Assembly (NCBI GenBank): GCA_022360075.1
Contig: JAKSDN010001337.1
Span: 1 to 14,078 of the forward strand
DNA: 14,078 bases
Direction of reading: 5' to 3'
From: Kiloniellales bacterium
Lineage (GTDB): Bacteria; Pseudomonadota; Alphaproteobacteria; Kiloniellales; JAKSDN01
In this document: positions 6,637 to 13,685 of the stretch, piece after piece
Layout of the letters: each line of letters opens with the position of its first letter
Position numbering within the stretch: the stretch's first letter is position 1
The notes under the pieces: model-generated
Databases searched by the model: none
What the model saw: only the letters and a program-made list of their open reading frames with translations
What the model was told of the DNA's origin: nothing
Program-made: the position numbers and the translations under genes

Positions 6637-8826
6637 ATGCGCTCGCAAATCTCACGCCTTCTGTCATTCGCCCTGGGATTGAGCGTCGCGGCGGCCGCGT
6701 TCCTTGGACAAGCTGCTGCCCAGGACCCCATGAGCGGCAAACTGCCGGTCCTGCTCAGCGCCGACGAGGTCACCTACGACGAAAATCTCGAAATCGTCAC
6801 CGCCACCGGCAACGTCGAGATTGCCGAGGCCGAGCGCGTCCTGCTGGCCGACAGTATCAGCTACAACCTGAAGACCGACATCGTTACGGCTTCGGGCAAC
6901 ATCAGTCTGCTCGAGCCGGGTGGCGAAGTGCTTTTCGCCGACTACGTCGAGCTCACCGACGACCTACGCGAAGGCGTGATCAGGGACATCCGCATCCTGC
7001 TGACCGATCGCAGCCGGATGGCAGCCGCCAGCGGCGTGCGGACGGGCGGCAACCTGAGCCAGCTCCGCAAGGCCGTTTTCAGTCCCTGCGAGCTTTGCCG
7101 CGAAGACCCCACACGCGCGCCGCTTTGGCAGATCAAGGCGAATCGGATCACGCACGATCAGCAGGAGAAGGTCATCGAATACCGCGACGCCTCCTTCGAG
7201 CTCTTCGGCGTGCCGATCGCCTATACGCCCTACTTCGAGCACCCCGATCCGACGGTCAAGCGCAAGAGCGGCTTCCTAGCGCCCGTCGTCGGCGGCTCCG
7301 AAACCCTGGGCACGACGGTTCAGATACCCTATTTCTGGGTCATAGCCCCCGACAAAGACCTGACCCTGCAACCGATCTTCACAACACAGCAGAGTGTCGT
7401 CCTGGCTGGCGAGTACCGTCAGCTGTTGCGCGACGGCGAGATGCGCTTGGCCGGCAGCGGAACCATCGCCGATCGCACGAAAGCCAGCAGCGAAGTCGAA
7501 CAGGACGTACTCCGCGGACACATCGACGGCGAAGGCCGCTTCGACATCAATGAAACCTGGCGCTGGGGCTTCGATCTCAATAGGGCGACCGACGACACCT
7601 ACCTGAGGCTCTACAACTTCTCCAACAAGCGTACGCTGACGAGCCGCTTCTTCGCCGAAGGATTCCGTGGCCGCAACTATCTCTCCGTCGACAACTACTT
7701 CTATCAAGGACTACGCGCGACCGACGACAACGAGGAAGCGCCAATCATCCTGCCGATGCTCGATTACAACTTCTCGGGCGAACCGGGCGTCGTTGGCGGC
7801 CGATATTCGCTGGATGCCAACGTGATGGCACTGCACCGCATCGAAGGCCGTCAGAGCCGGCGCGTGTCGCTGACGGGGGCTTGGGAGCTGCCCTACACCT
7901 CGCCGCTCGGTGACGTTTACAAGCTGCGCGCCAGCCTCCAGACCGATGGCTATTGGGTCGCCGATTTCAACAACGAACAAGGCAGCGAGGTCAACCCCAC
8001 GACGAACAAGCAGGACTTCATCACCGGTCGGATCTTTCCCCAGCTCTCTTTGTTGTGGCGCTATCCTTGGATCAGCGAAGGCGAGGAAAGCCGGCAGGTG
8101 ATCGAGCCCGTCGTGCAGGCCGTGCTCTCGCCTGATTTCAAGGCCAACCCGGGAGAGATCCCAAACGAGGATAGCCAGGACTTCGAGTTCGACGATACCA
8201 ACCTCTTGAGCCTGAACCGTTTTACCGGAATCGATCGGGTCGATCCGGGCTCGCGCATCGACTACGGGCTCAAGTGGAACCTGATCACAGAGCGCGGCGC
8301 GATCAGTACGGTGTTCCTGGGCCAGAGCTACCGCCTGGACACCGACATCAACTTCGCGCCGGGATCCGGACTCGACGACAATTTCTCGGATTACGTCGGC
8401 CGAGTCGGCCTGGCGCCGTTCGACTTCTTCAACCTCGCTTATCGATTCCGGGTCGACAAGGACAAGCTCGAAGCCCAAAGGAACGAGCTCAATGTCTCCA
8501 TCGGGCCGCCGGCGCTGAATTTCCAGCTCAACTACCTGAGTATCGACTTCGACGCCGACGAAGAGGAGTTCGATGGCCGAGAGGAGATCAACGTGAGGCT
8601 GGGCTCCAAGCTCAGCGAGTACTGGTCGACCTTCATACAGCACCAGCGCAACCTCTTCACGGACGAGAGCCTTTCGACCGACATCGGCCTCACCTATCTC
8701 GACGAGTGTTTCCGTATCGACGCCATCGTGCGCCGCAGCTTCTTCTCCGACCGGGAGATCGAGCCGGAAAACTCGTTCTTCGTTCGCGTGGTCCTGAAGC
8801 ACCTCGGCGAGTTCGGCACGAGCTAG
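6637..8826 (+). CDS. lptD: LPS-assembly outer membrane protein LptD
   Basis: Essential outer-membrane barrel that, with the lipoprotein LptE, receives LPS from LptA and inserts it into the outer leaflet. From the ATG at 6637 it has 729 residues. A Sec signal peptide spans about 1-28 (basic MRSQISR, hydrophobic core, GQAAA before QD). An OstA/LptA-like jellyroll covers about 38-200 (SADEVTYDE, TATGNVEI, TASGNISL), and the LptD barrel runs from about 215 to the end. Cysteines are only C151 and C154 (CELC) and C691. A TTG at 6625 has GGAAG four bases upstream and overlaps the lptG stop, so it could be the real start and would add four residues. The open frame runs back to 5776, but that stretch is out-of-frame lptG. 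Substrate of SurA, which is encoded next. Confidence 0.95.
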   Translation: MRSQISRLLSFALGLSVAAAAFLGQAAAQDPMSGKLPVLLSADEVTYDENLEIVTATGNVEIAEAERVLLADSISYNLKTDIVTASGNISLLEPGGEVLFADYVELTDDLREGVIRDIRILLTDRSRMAAASGVRTGGNLSQLRKAVFSPCELCREDPTRAPLWQIKANRITHDQQEKVIEYRDASFELFGVPIAYTPYFEHPDPTVKRKSGFLAPVVGGSETLGTTVQIPYFWVIAPDKDLTLQPIFTTQQSVVLAGEYRQLLRDGEMRLAGSGTIADRTKASSEVEQDVLRGHIDGEGRFDINETWRWGFDLNRATDDTYLRLYNFSNKRTLTSRFFAEGFRGRNYLSVDNYFYQGLRATDDNEEAPIILPMLDYNFSGEPGVVGGRYSLDANVMALHRIEGRQSRRVSLTGAWELPYTSPLGDVYKLRASLQTDGYWVADFNNEQGSEVNPTTNKQDFITGRIFPQLSLLWRYPWISEGEESRQVIEPVVQAVLSPDFKANPGEIPNEDSQDFEFDDTNLLSLNRFTGIDRVDPGSRIDYGLKWNLITERGAISTVFLGQSYRLDTDINFAPGSGLDDNFSDYVGRVGLAPFDFFNLAYRFRVDKDKLEAQRNELNVSIGPPALNFQLNYLSIDFDADEEEFDGREEINVRLGSKLSEYWSTFIQHQRNLFTDESLSTDIGLTYLDECFRIDAIVRRSFFSDREIEPENSFFVRVVLKHLGEFGTS

Positions 8827-8858
8827 GCGCAGAATCCGTGATAGATGTGATCGCCAAG

Positions 8859-10166
8859 ATGCTGAGCGCTCGCGGTGGTGGCAGGCGAAGCCCTGCCGCA
8901 GCCCGCCCGAAGGGCTCGCCGACCGGCCGGATGGTCTCGCTGTTGCTCGCGGCCTTGCTGACGGTCAGTGCCGCAAGCCCACTGTCCGCCCAAAACATGT
9001 CGCGGGCGGCGGCCGTGGTGAACGACGAGGTCATCTCCGTGCTCGACCTCGTCATGCGCACGCGTCTTGCCATGCTGTCGGCCGGCTTGAACGACTCGCC
9101 CGAGACCCGCGAGCGCCTGCAGCAACAAGTGCTGCGCGCCCTGATCGACGAAAAGCTGCAGCTCCAGGAAGCGAACCGCCTCGACATCTCCGTGGCGACG
9201 AACGAGATCGACGCGGCCCTCGACCAGATCGCGCAGCAAAACGGCATGAGACGCGACCAATTCCTTGCCGCCATGCAGGAACGGGGCCTTCTGCCCAACG
9301 CCCTGATCGACCAGATCCGTGCCAGTCTGGCATGGCGCACCCTGGTCAGCCGCAGGCTTCGCCCGACGGTCGAGATCAGCGACGACGAAGTCGACGAGCT
9401 GGTCGCCCGGGTGCAGGCGGAAAGCGGCAATCAGGAGCTCAGGATCTCGGAGATCTTCTTGTCGGTCGACAATGTCCTACAGGAAGAAGAGGTCGAGGCC
9501 ACGGCCCAGCGCCTGGTCGATCAGCTTCGAGATGGCGCCGACTTCGCCGCCCTGGCGCGGCAGTTCTCCCAGTCCGCGACCGCATCGGTCGGCGGCGATC
9601 TCGGCTGGGTGCGCGAAGGCCAGCTCGTACCGGAGGTGGCCCAAGCCGTCCGCCAATTGCGAACGGGGCAGCTTTCGAGGCCCATCAAAACTTTTGGCGG
9701 ATACTACATCGTCGCGCTGCTCGATATGCGCCAGCAGAGCGTGGGAGATGCGCAGCTCCGTTTGAAGCAGGTGCTCTTCGCCGTGCAGCCGGGCGCGCCT
9801 CGAAACGCCGTGCAGCAGGCCATCGCCGCAGCGGCGGAAGCGAAGAACCGGATCGACGGTTGCGAGAGCGTCGATGCTGTCTCGCGCGTCATGGGCTCGC
9901 CGGGCTCCGGTGACCTGGGCCTGGTCAAACTCAGCGATCTGCCCGATGGTCTGCAGCGGATCGTGTCCAATCTGGCGATCGGGCAGCCGAGCGATCCTGT
10001 CCAGCTTTCCGGCGGGGTCGGCATTCTGGTCGTCTGCGAACGCGAAGACGGCACGGTCGACCGCGACAGAATCTACGAATCGCTCTTGAGCCAGCGCCTG
10101 AACCTGCTGGCGCGCCGTTACATGCGCGATCTCCGCCGGCAGGCCAACGTCGATCTGCGCCTGTAG
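8859..10166 (+). CDS. surA: Periplasmic chaperone / peptidylprolyl isomerase SurA
   Basis: SurA escorts unfolded outer-membrane proteins, including LptD, through the periplasm to the BAM complex. From ATG 8859 it has 435 residues. Residues 1-25 are basic, 26-44 form a signal-peptide core ending LSA|QN, and 50-165 are the SurA N-terminal chaperone domain (AAVVNDEVISVLDL). A clear parvulin domain spans about 193-290 (ISEIFLSVDN, GGDLGWVREGQLVPE, TFGGYYIVALLD). A second, degenerate parvulin-like region lies at about 300-395 (GDLGLVKLSDLP) and holds the only two cysteines, C335 and C393. The start is uncertain: GTG 8838, GTG 8847, ATG 8859 and ATG 8931 are all in frame and none has a strong Shine-Dalgarno; ATG 8931 would give a compact signal peptide. 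The frame is open back into lptD, but that part is not SurA. pdxA does not follow. Confidence 0.93.
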   Translation: MLSARGGGRRSPAAARPKGSPTGRMVSLLLAALLTVSAASPLSAQNMSRAAAVVNDEVISVLDLVMRTRLAMLSAGLNDSPETRERLQQQVLRALIDEKLQLQEANRLDISVATNEIDAALDQIAQQNGMRRDQFLAAMQERGLLPNALIDQIRASLAWRTLVSRRLRPTVEISDDEVDELVARVQAESGNQELRISEIFLSVDNVLQEEEVEATAQRLVDQLRDGADFAALARQFSQSATASVGGDLGWVREGQLVPEVAQAVRQLRTGQLSRPIKTFGGYYIVALLDMRQQSVGDAQLRLKQVLFAVQPGAPRNAVQQAIAAAAEAKNRIDGCESVDAVSRVMGSPGSGDLGLVKLSDLPDGLQRIVSNLAIGQPSDPVQLSGGVGILVVCEREDGTVDRDRIYESLLSQRLNLLARRYMRDLRRQANVDLRL

Positions 10167-10197
10167 CGCTCTGGCTGGCTCCGTGGCACGGCAGTCT

Positions 10198-10259
10198 TCA
10201 AGACCTGGCGCGCCTTGGGACCGGACCCGCCGAACTTGACCACAGAGCGTCAAGACCTG
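10198..10259 (+). repeat. 10-bp direct repeat at the surA-rsmA junction
   Basis: TCAAGACCTG occurs exactly at 10198-10207 and again at 10250-10259, 52 bases apart. The first copy is intergenic and the second lies at the start of the rsmA coding region, on either side of the likely rsmA start codon. Also present is GTCTT/AAGAC around one central base (10194-10204). pdxA is expected in this interval and is missing, so the repeat may mark a rearrangement; chance is also possible. Confidence 0.5.
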
Positions 10260-11087
10260 CCGCCTTTGCGCGACGTGATCGCCCGCCACAAGCTGGCCGC
10301 GCAGCGCCGCTTCGGACAGAACTTCCTACTCGATCTCAACCTCACGGGACGCATCGCGCGCGCGGCGGGCGACCTGACGCAGGGCACCGTGGTCGAAATC
10401 GGCCCGGGCCCGGGCGGTCTGACCCGCGCGCTGCTCGCCGCCGGCGCAGCCCGCGTGATCGCCATCGAGAAAGACCGGCGCTGCATCGCCGCCCTCGAGG
10501 AGCTGCACGCCGTCTATCCCGACAAGCTGACACTGATCGAAGGCGATGCACTCGGGCGGACCCTCGGCGAGATCGGCGAGCCTCCGCGGCGGATTGTCGC
10601 CAACCTGCCCTACAACGTCGCCACGGCCTTGCTGGTCCGCTGGCTGAGCGAGATCGCCGCGGCACAGGACTGCGTCGTCGGCCTGACCTTGATGTTCCAG
10701 AAGGAGGTCGCCGCCCGCCTGACGGCGGCGCCACGCAGCAAGGCTTACGGGCGGCTCAGCGTTCTGACCCAGTGGCTGACCGAAGCCGAGCGCCTCTTCG
10801 ACGTGCCGCCGCGCGCCTTCACGCCCGCACCGAAAGTGACCTCGACCCTGGTTCGCTTGGCGCCGCGCCGGGCGCCCTTGTTCCCGGCCTCCCTGCCTAA
10901 CCTGGAGCGGGTCACCGCTGCCGCCTTCGGCCAGCGCCGCAAGATGCTGCGGCAATCGCTGAAAGCGCTCGGCCCCGACGCCGTGGACCTGATCGACGAA
11001 GCGGGCCTCGACGGCACCGCGCGGGCCGAGGAACTCGATATCGCCGACTTTTGCGCCTTGGCCAGGGCTCTGGCGGCTTGCGAATGA
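10236..11087 (+). CDS. rsmA: 16S rRNA (adenine(1518)-N6/adenine(1519)-N6)-dimethyltransferase RsmA (KsgA)
   Basis: Uses S-adenosylmethionine to dimethylate A1518 and A1519 near the 3' end of 16S rRNA, a late check in 30S maturation. No ATG lies near the start of the frame. Candidates are TTG 10215 (290 residues), TTG 10236 (283 residues, chosen because MTTERQDLPPLRDVIARH resembles alphaproteobacterial N-termini) and GTG 10275. Motifs, numbered from 10236, are FGQNFL (26-31), the SAM-binding EIGPGPGGLT (54-63), acidic E78 in AIEKD, GDA (103-105), the catalytic NLPYN (123-127), FTPAPKV (195-201) and the C-terminal RAEELDIADF. It follows surA by about 50-70 bases and ends 10 bases from the convergent gmk stop. 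kasugamycin resistance results from its loss in E. coli, hence the old name. Confidence 0.94.
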   Translation: MTTERQDLPPLRDVIARHKLAAQRRFGQNFLLDLNLTGRIARAAGDLTQGTVVEIGPGPGGLTRALLAAGAARVIAIEKDRRCIAALEELHAVYPDKLTLIEGDALGRTLGEIGEPPRRIVANLPYNVATALLVRWLSEIAAAQDCVVGLTLMFQKEVAARLTAAPRSKAYGRLSVLTQWLTEAERLFDVPPRAFTPAPKVTSTLVRLAPRRAPLFPASLPNLERVTAAAFGQRRKMLRQSLKALGPDAVDLIDEAGLDGTARAEELDIADFCALARALAACE

Positions 11088-11097
11088 AGGATGCCGA

Positions 11098-11766
11098 TCA
11101 GCCGGCGCGCAGGCCCTCGACGAAGTCCCGCAAGCCCACCAGGCGCTCGCGTTTGATGCGCTCGGCGGCGAGCACCGAGCGGATCTGCTGCAGGCTCTCG
11201 TCCACGTCGTGATTGACGACGATGTAGTCGTACTCGGCCCAATGGCTCATTTCGTCGGCCGCCTTGGCCATGCGCGCCTGGACCACTTCTTCGGGATCCT
11301 GGGCACGGCGGCGCAGCCGGACCTCGAGATCACGGGTCGAGGGCGGCAGGATGAAGACGCGCACAAGGTCCTTCGGCGCCTTCTCCGCCACCTGTTGCGT
11401 GCCCTGCCAGTCGATATCGAACAAAACGTCGCGGCCCTGCTCCAAGGCGGCCAAGACCGGGGCGCGCGGCGTGCCGTAGTAATGGTCGAAGACCCGGGCA
11501 TGCTCGAGAAAGGCGTTCTCCTCGACCATCTCGCGAAAGTGCTGCTGGCTGACGAAGGAGTAGTCGCGGCCGTCCACCTCGCCGGGGCGCATGGGCCTCG
11601 TGGTGGCGGAAACCGACAGGCTGAGATTGCCGTCAAGCTCCAACAGGGCGCGCGACAGGGTCGTCTTGCCGGCACCCGAAGGCGAGGACAGGACGAGCAT
11701 CAAGCCCCGACGTTTGATCGACGCAGGGCTCGAACGCTGTTCTTCGGTCACGGCCGTCATCGTCAT
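11098..11766 (-). CDS. gmk: Guanylate kinase
   Basis: Cytosolic enzyme that phosphorylates GMP to GDP with ATP, feeding GTP, dGTP and the ppGpp pool. It has 222 residues, slightly longer than the 207 of E. coli owing to a hydrophilic N-terminal stretch of about 20. The P-loop is SSPSGAGKTT (27-36). The GMP-binding region holds SATTRPMRPGEVDGRDY (53-69) and the aromatic FDHYYGTP (93-100). The Walker-B-like FDIDWQG (116-122) and the arginine-rich lid RLRRR (150-154) follow, and the C-terminus has YDYIVVNHD. The ATG at 11766 overlaps the yicC stop by four bases (ATGA on the minus strand), so translation is likely coupled. A second in-frame ATG two codons on (11760) is possible. It is the distal gene of yicC-gmk. 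Confidence 0.96.
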   Translation of the reverse strand: MTMTAVTEEQRSSPASIKRRGLMLVLSSPSGAGKTTLSRALLELDGNLSLSVSATTRPMRPGEVDGRDYSFVSQQHFREMVEENAFLEHARVFDHYYGTPRAPVLAALEQGRDVLFDIDWQGTQQVAEKAPKDLVRVFILPPSTRDLEVRLRRRAQDPEEVVQARMAKAADEMSHWAEYDYIVVNHDVDESLQQIRSVLAAERIKRERLVGLRDFVEGLRAG

Positions 11767-12662
11767 TCGATGTTCTGGACCTGCTCGCGAAGCTGCTCGA
11801 CGGCGTTCTTGAGATCCAGCCCGATCTGAGTCAAATCGACGTCAGGGGACTTGGCGCAGAGCGTGTTGGCCTCCCGGTTCAGTTCCTGGCAAAGGAAATC
11901 GAGCCGCCGCCCGACCGCGCCGCCGCCGCTCAGGAGGTCGCGGACCGCCTTGATATGCGCCCGCAGCCGATCCAGCTCCTCGCGCACGTCGGCCTTGGTG
12001 ATCAGGACCGCGGCTTCCTGCGCCAGCCGCTCCTCGGGGAGCGCCGGCACGGCCTCCAATAGCTCCTCGACTTGCCCGCGCAGGCGGGCCCGCAGGTTCT
12101 CGGGCTGTGCCGCCGCGCTCTCGCTCGCCGCGACGACGAGGCTCTCCAGGCGCTCGATGTGGCCTTCGATTACGGCGCCGAGCCTTTCGCCTTCCAAGCG
12201 ACGCGCCTCGGCCAGGGCGCCCAAGGCCGCTTCGAGATCGGCGACCATCGCCGCCTGCCGGCTTTCCCGCAGCTCCGGCGACTGCGCCTCGTCGGCGTTG
12301 ACCAGGACACCGGGTATCGAAAGCAAGCCGTCGAGCCGCGGCGGCTCCGCGGCGACGTGGTCTCCCAGCTCCCGGGTCACCTCGATGATCCGATCCAGGA
12401 GCTCGCGGTTGAGCTCGACCACTTTCGCCACCGCGGAGGAGTCGAGGGAGAGGTTGAGCTGCAGGTTGCCTCGGGCGAATTTCTTGGCGACGAGCTCGCG
12501 CGCGGCGAAGTCCAGAGCGTCATAGCCCTGCGGCAGGCGGCAGCGCACGTCTCGAGCTCTGCCGTTGACGCTCTTGACCTCCCAGGTCCAGGACAGCTTG
12601 CCGTCCCCGCCTTCCTGGCGAGCGAATCCCGTCATGCTGGAGAGCTGAGAGGCCTTCGACAA
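11763..12662 (-). CDS. yicC: YicC-family endoribonuclease
   Basis: YicC proteins are cytosolic endoribonucleases; the E. coli member has been linked to turnover of small RNAs. The family head SSMTGFAR and tail LDFLCQELNREANTL (about 254-268, DUF1732) are both clear. Start: ATG 12635 would begin exactly at MTGFAR and give 290 residues, but homologues usually have a few residues, including Ser, before that methionine. TTG 12662 (MSKASQLSSMTGFAR, 299 residues) has GGGA eight bases upstream, so it is preferred here. The open frame continues to 12854 but passes through a promoter and is not YicC-like. Where relatives commonly have GSKS after the tail motif this one has CAKS. Its stop overlaps the gmk start. 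Promoter candidate at 12714-12742. Confidence 0.92.
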   Translation of the reverse strand: MSKASQLSSMTGFARQEGGDGKLSWTWEVKSVNGRARDVRCRLPQGYDALDFAARELVAKKFARGNLQLNLSLDSSAVAKVVELNRELLDRIIEVTRELGDHVAAEPPRLDGLLSIPGVLVNADEAQSPELRESRQAAMVADLEAALGALAEARRLEGERLGAVIEGHIERLESLVVAASESAAAQPENLRARLRGQVEELLEAVPALPEERLAQEAAVLITKADVREELDRLRAHIKAVRDLLSGGGAVGRRLDFLCQELNREANTLCAKSPDVDLTQIGLDLKNAVEQLREQVQNIE

Positions 12663-12713
12663 ATGCGAGTTCCCGGCGCCGAATCGCGCAGCGGCTGCGG
12701 CTGAGTTGGCGTC

Positions 12714-12742
12714 TTTATATACAGCCGGCGTAAGGCCAACAA
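12714..12742 (-). promoter_or_regulatory. Sigma-70-type promoter candidate for yicC-gmk
   Basis: On the minus strand TTGTTG (12742-12737) and TATAAA (12719-12714, five of six to consensus) are 17 bases apart, within one of the few AT-rich spots of this GC-rich region. Initiation near 12707 gives a leader of about 45 bases before TTG 12662. This placement rules out the overextended yicC start at 12854. Confidence 0.55.
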
Positions 12743-12772
12743 GCGCACTGGCTCGCGATGCCGGAAATCCTC

Positions 12773-12778
12773 TAGACT
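12773..12778 (+). promoter_or_regulatory. Possible -10 element for the short-chain dehydrogenase
   Basis: TAGACT lies 36 bases before the preferred TTG start of the dehydrogenase, a position that would give a short leader. No convincing -35 is present at 16-18 bases upstream, so support is weak. Confidence 0.2.
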
Positions 12779-12813
12779 GCGGACTTCGCGACAGGAAGCG
12801 TGATTGCGCCAAT

Positions 12814-13587
12814 TTGCCGTCCGGTCTTCGCCCACCCCACGCCATTCTGATCACCGGCGCCTCCAGCGGAATCGGCGAGGCCCTGGCGCGCGGCTATGCC
12901 GCACCGGAAGTTCGGCTGTTCCTGACAGGCCGCAATGCCGCGCGTCTCGACGCCGTCGCGCAGGCCTGCGAGCAAGCGGGCGCCAGCACCGAAGCCAAGG
13001 CGCTCGACGTCCTCGACCACGAGGGCCTGGCGGCGTGGATCGAGCACATCGACCAGGCCTCGCCACTCGACCTCGTGATCGCGAACGCCGGCATCTCGGC
13101 CGGCACCGGCGACGGCGGCGAGAACGAGGCGCAGGCGCGCGAGATCTTCGCGGTCAACCTCGATGGCGTGATCAACACCGTGCTACCGGCCGCAAGCCGC
13201 ATGCGGCGCCGGGGCAAGGGGCAGATCGCGATCATGTCCTCGCTCGCCGGATTCCGCGGCTTTCCGGGCGCCCCGGCCTACTGCGCGAGCAAGGCCGCGG
13301 TCAGGATCTGGGGCGAGGCGCTGCGCGGTGAGCTCGCGCAGGACGGCGTTCGGGTCTCGGTGATCTGCCCCGGATTCGTGCGCTCGCGCATGACCGCCGC
13401 CAATCCCTTCCCCATGCCCTTGCTGATGGATGCCGAAAAGGCGGCCGCCATCATTCGGCGGGGCTTGGCGCGCAACCGGGCGCGCATCGCCTTTCCCTGG
13501 CCTCTGGCGGCCGCCGTCTGGTGCCTGGCAGCCCTGTCGCCGCGGGTGACCGATCTCGCGCTGCGCCGGCTGCCCAAGAAACCCTGA
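12814..13587 (+). CDS. Short-chain dehydrogenase/reductase (SDR), NADP(H)-type, substrate unknown
   Basis: Classical SDR oxidoreductase with a Rossmann fold. No ATG is near the N-terminus. TTG 12814 is preferred (257 residues, MPSGLRPPHAILITGASSGIG), since it leaves the usual short lead before the first beta strand; TTG 12706 would add 36 residues of unlikely sequence. The glycine motif is TGASSGIG (14-21), followed by NAG (91-93) and the catalytic set N115, S143, Y156 and K160 (YCASK). An arginine after the second strand (TGRN, R40) suggests NADP(H) over NAD(H). After PGFVRSRMT the C-terminus is hydrophobic (PWPLAAAVWCLAAL, 228-241) and ends in a basic tail, which might touch the membrane. 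It is transcribed divergently from yicC-gmk. Nothing nearby suggests a pathway, so no substrate is proposed. Confidence 0.88.
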   Translation: MPSGLRPPHAILITGASSGIGEALARGYAAPEVRLFLTGRNAARLDAVAQACEQAGASTEAKALDVLDHEGLAAWIEHIDQASPLDLVIANAGISAGTGDGGENEAQAREIFAVNLDGVINTVLPAASRMRRRGKGQIAIMSSLAGFRGFPGAPAYCASKAAVRIWGEALRGELAQDGVRVSVICPGFVRSRMTAANPFPMPLLMDAEKAAAIIRRGLARNRARIAFPWPLAAAVWCLAALSPRVTDLALRRLPKKP

Positions 13588-13685
13588 TCGCACCGCACCG
13601 CCGCGCTTGACTCCAGCTTGAATCTGTAAACTCTTGGTCTTCCGGTCAAAATCCGGCATCACCAAGCCTTTCTTGGAGCCTTTCA
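13588..13685 (+). other. Leader / intergenic region before the FG-GAP gene
   Basis: The 98 bases after the dehydrogenase stop are less GC-rich than their surroundings. TTGACT (13607-13612) is a near-perfect -35, but no -10 stands at 16-18 bases; TAAACT (13627-13632) is only 14 bases away. GCTTGA is repeated directly 11 bases apart (13605-13610 and 13616-13621), overlapping this -35. No intrinsic terminator for the dehydrogenase is visible. Confidence 0.35.
13633..13676 (+). promoter_or_regulatory. Alternative hairpins before the FG-GAP lipoprotein gene
   Basis: ACCAAG (13661-13666) is complementary to CTTGGT upstream (13633-13638, six pairs, with a CCGG/CCGG inner stem), and five of its bases also pair with CTTGG downstream (13672-13676) across a five-base loop. 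The downstream pairing covers part of the GGAG ribosome-binding site (13675-13678). The two pairings exclude each other, like an antisequestor/sequestor pair. Stems are short and this is prediction by eye. Confidence 0.35.

Noticed and set aside
7711..8802. 363-codon open frame on the minus strand under lptD
   Set aside because: Val/Glu/Asp-rich low-complexity translation with no family signature, and complete overlap with the LptD barrel.
8274..8858. Long N-terminal extension of SurA reading back into lptD
   Set aside because: It is out-of-frame lptD sequence; the SurA signal peptide and chaperone domain begin after 8859.
12800..12850. GTG at 12800 with AGGAAG upstream as a possible start for the dehydrogenase
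   Set aside because: It is in a different frame and stops after 16 codons; a frameshift in the SDR N-terminus is not needed, since TTG 12814 gives a normal protein.
12663..12854. N-terminal extension of YicC to 12854
   Set aside because: It runs through the TTGTTG-17-TATAAA promoter and into the dehydrogenase coding start, and lacks YicC homology.
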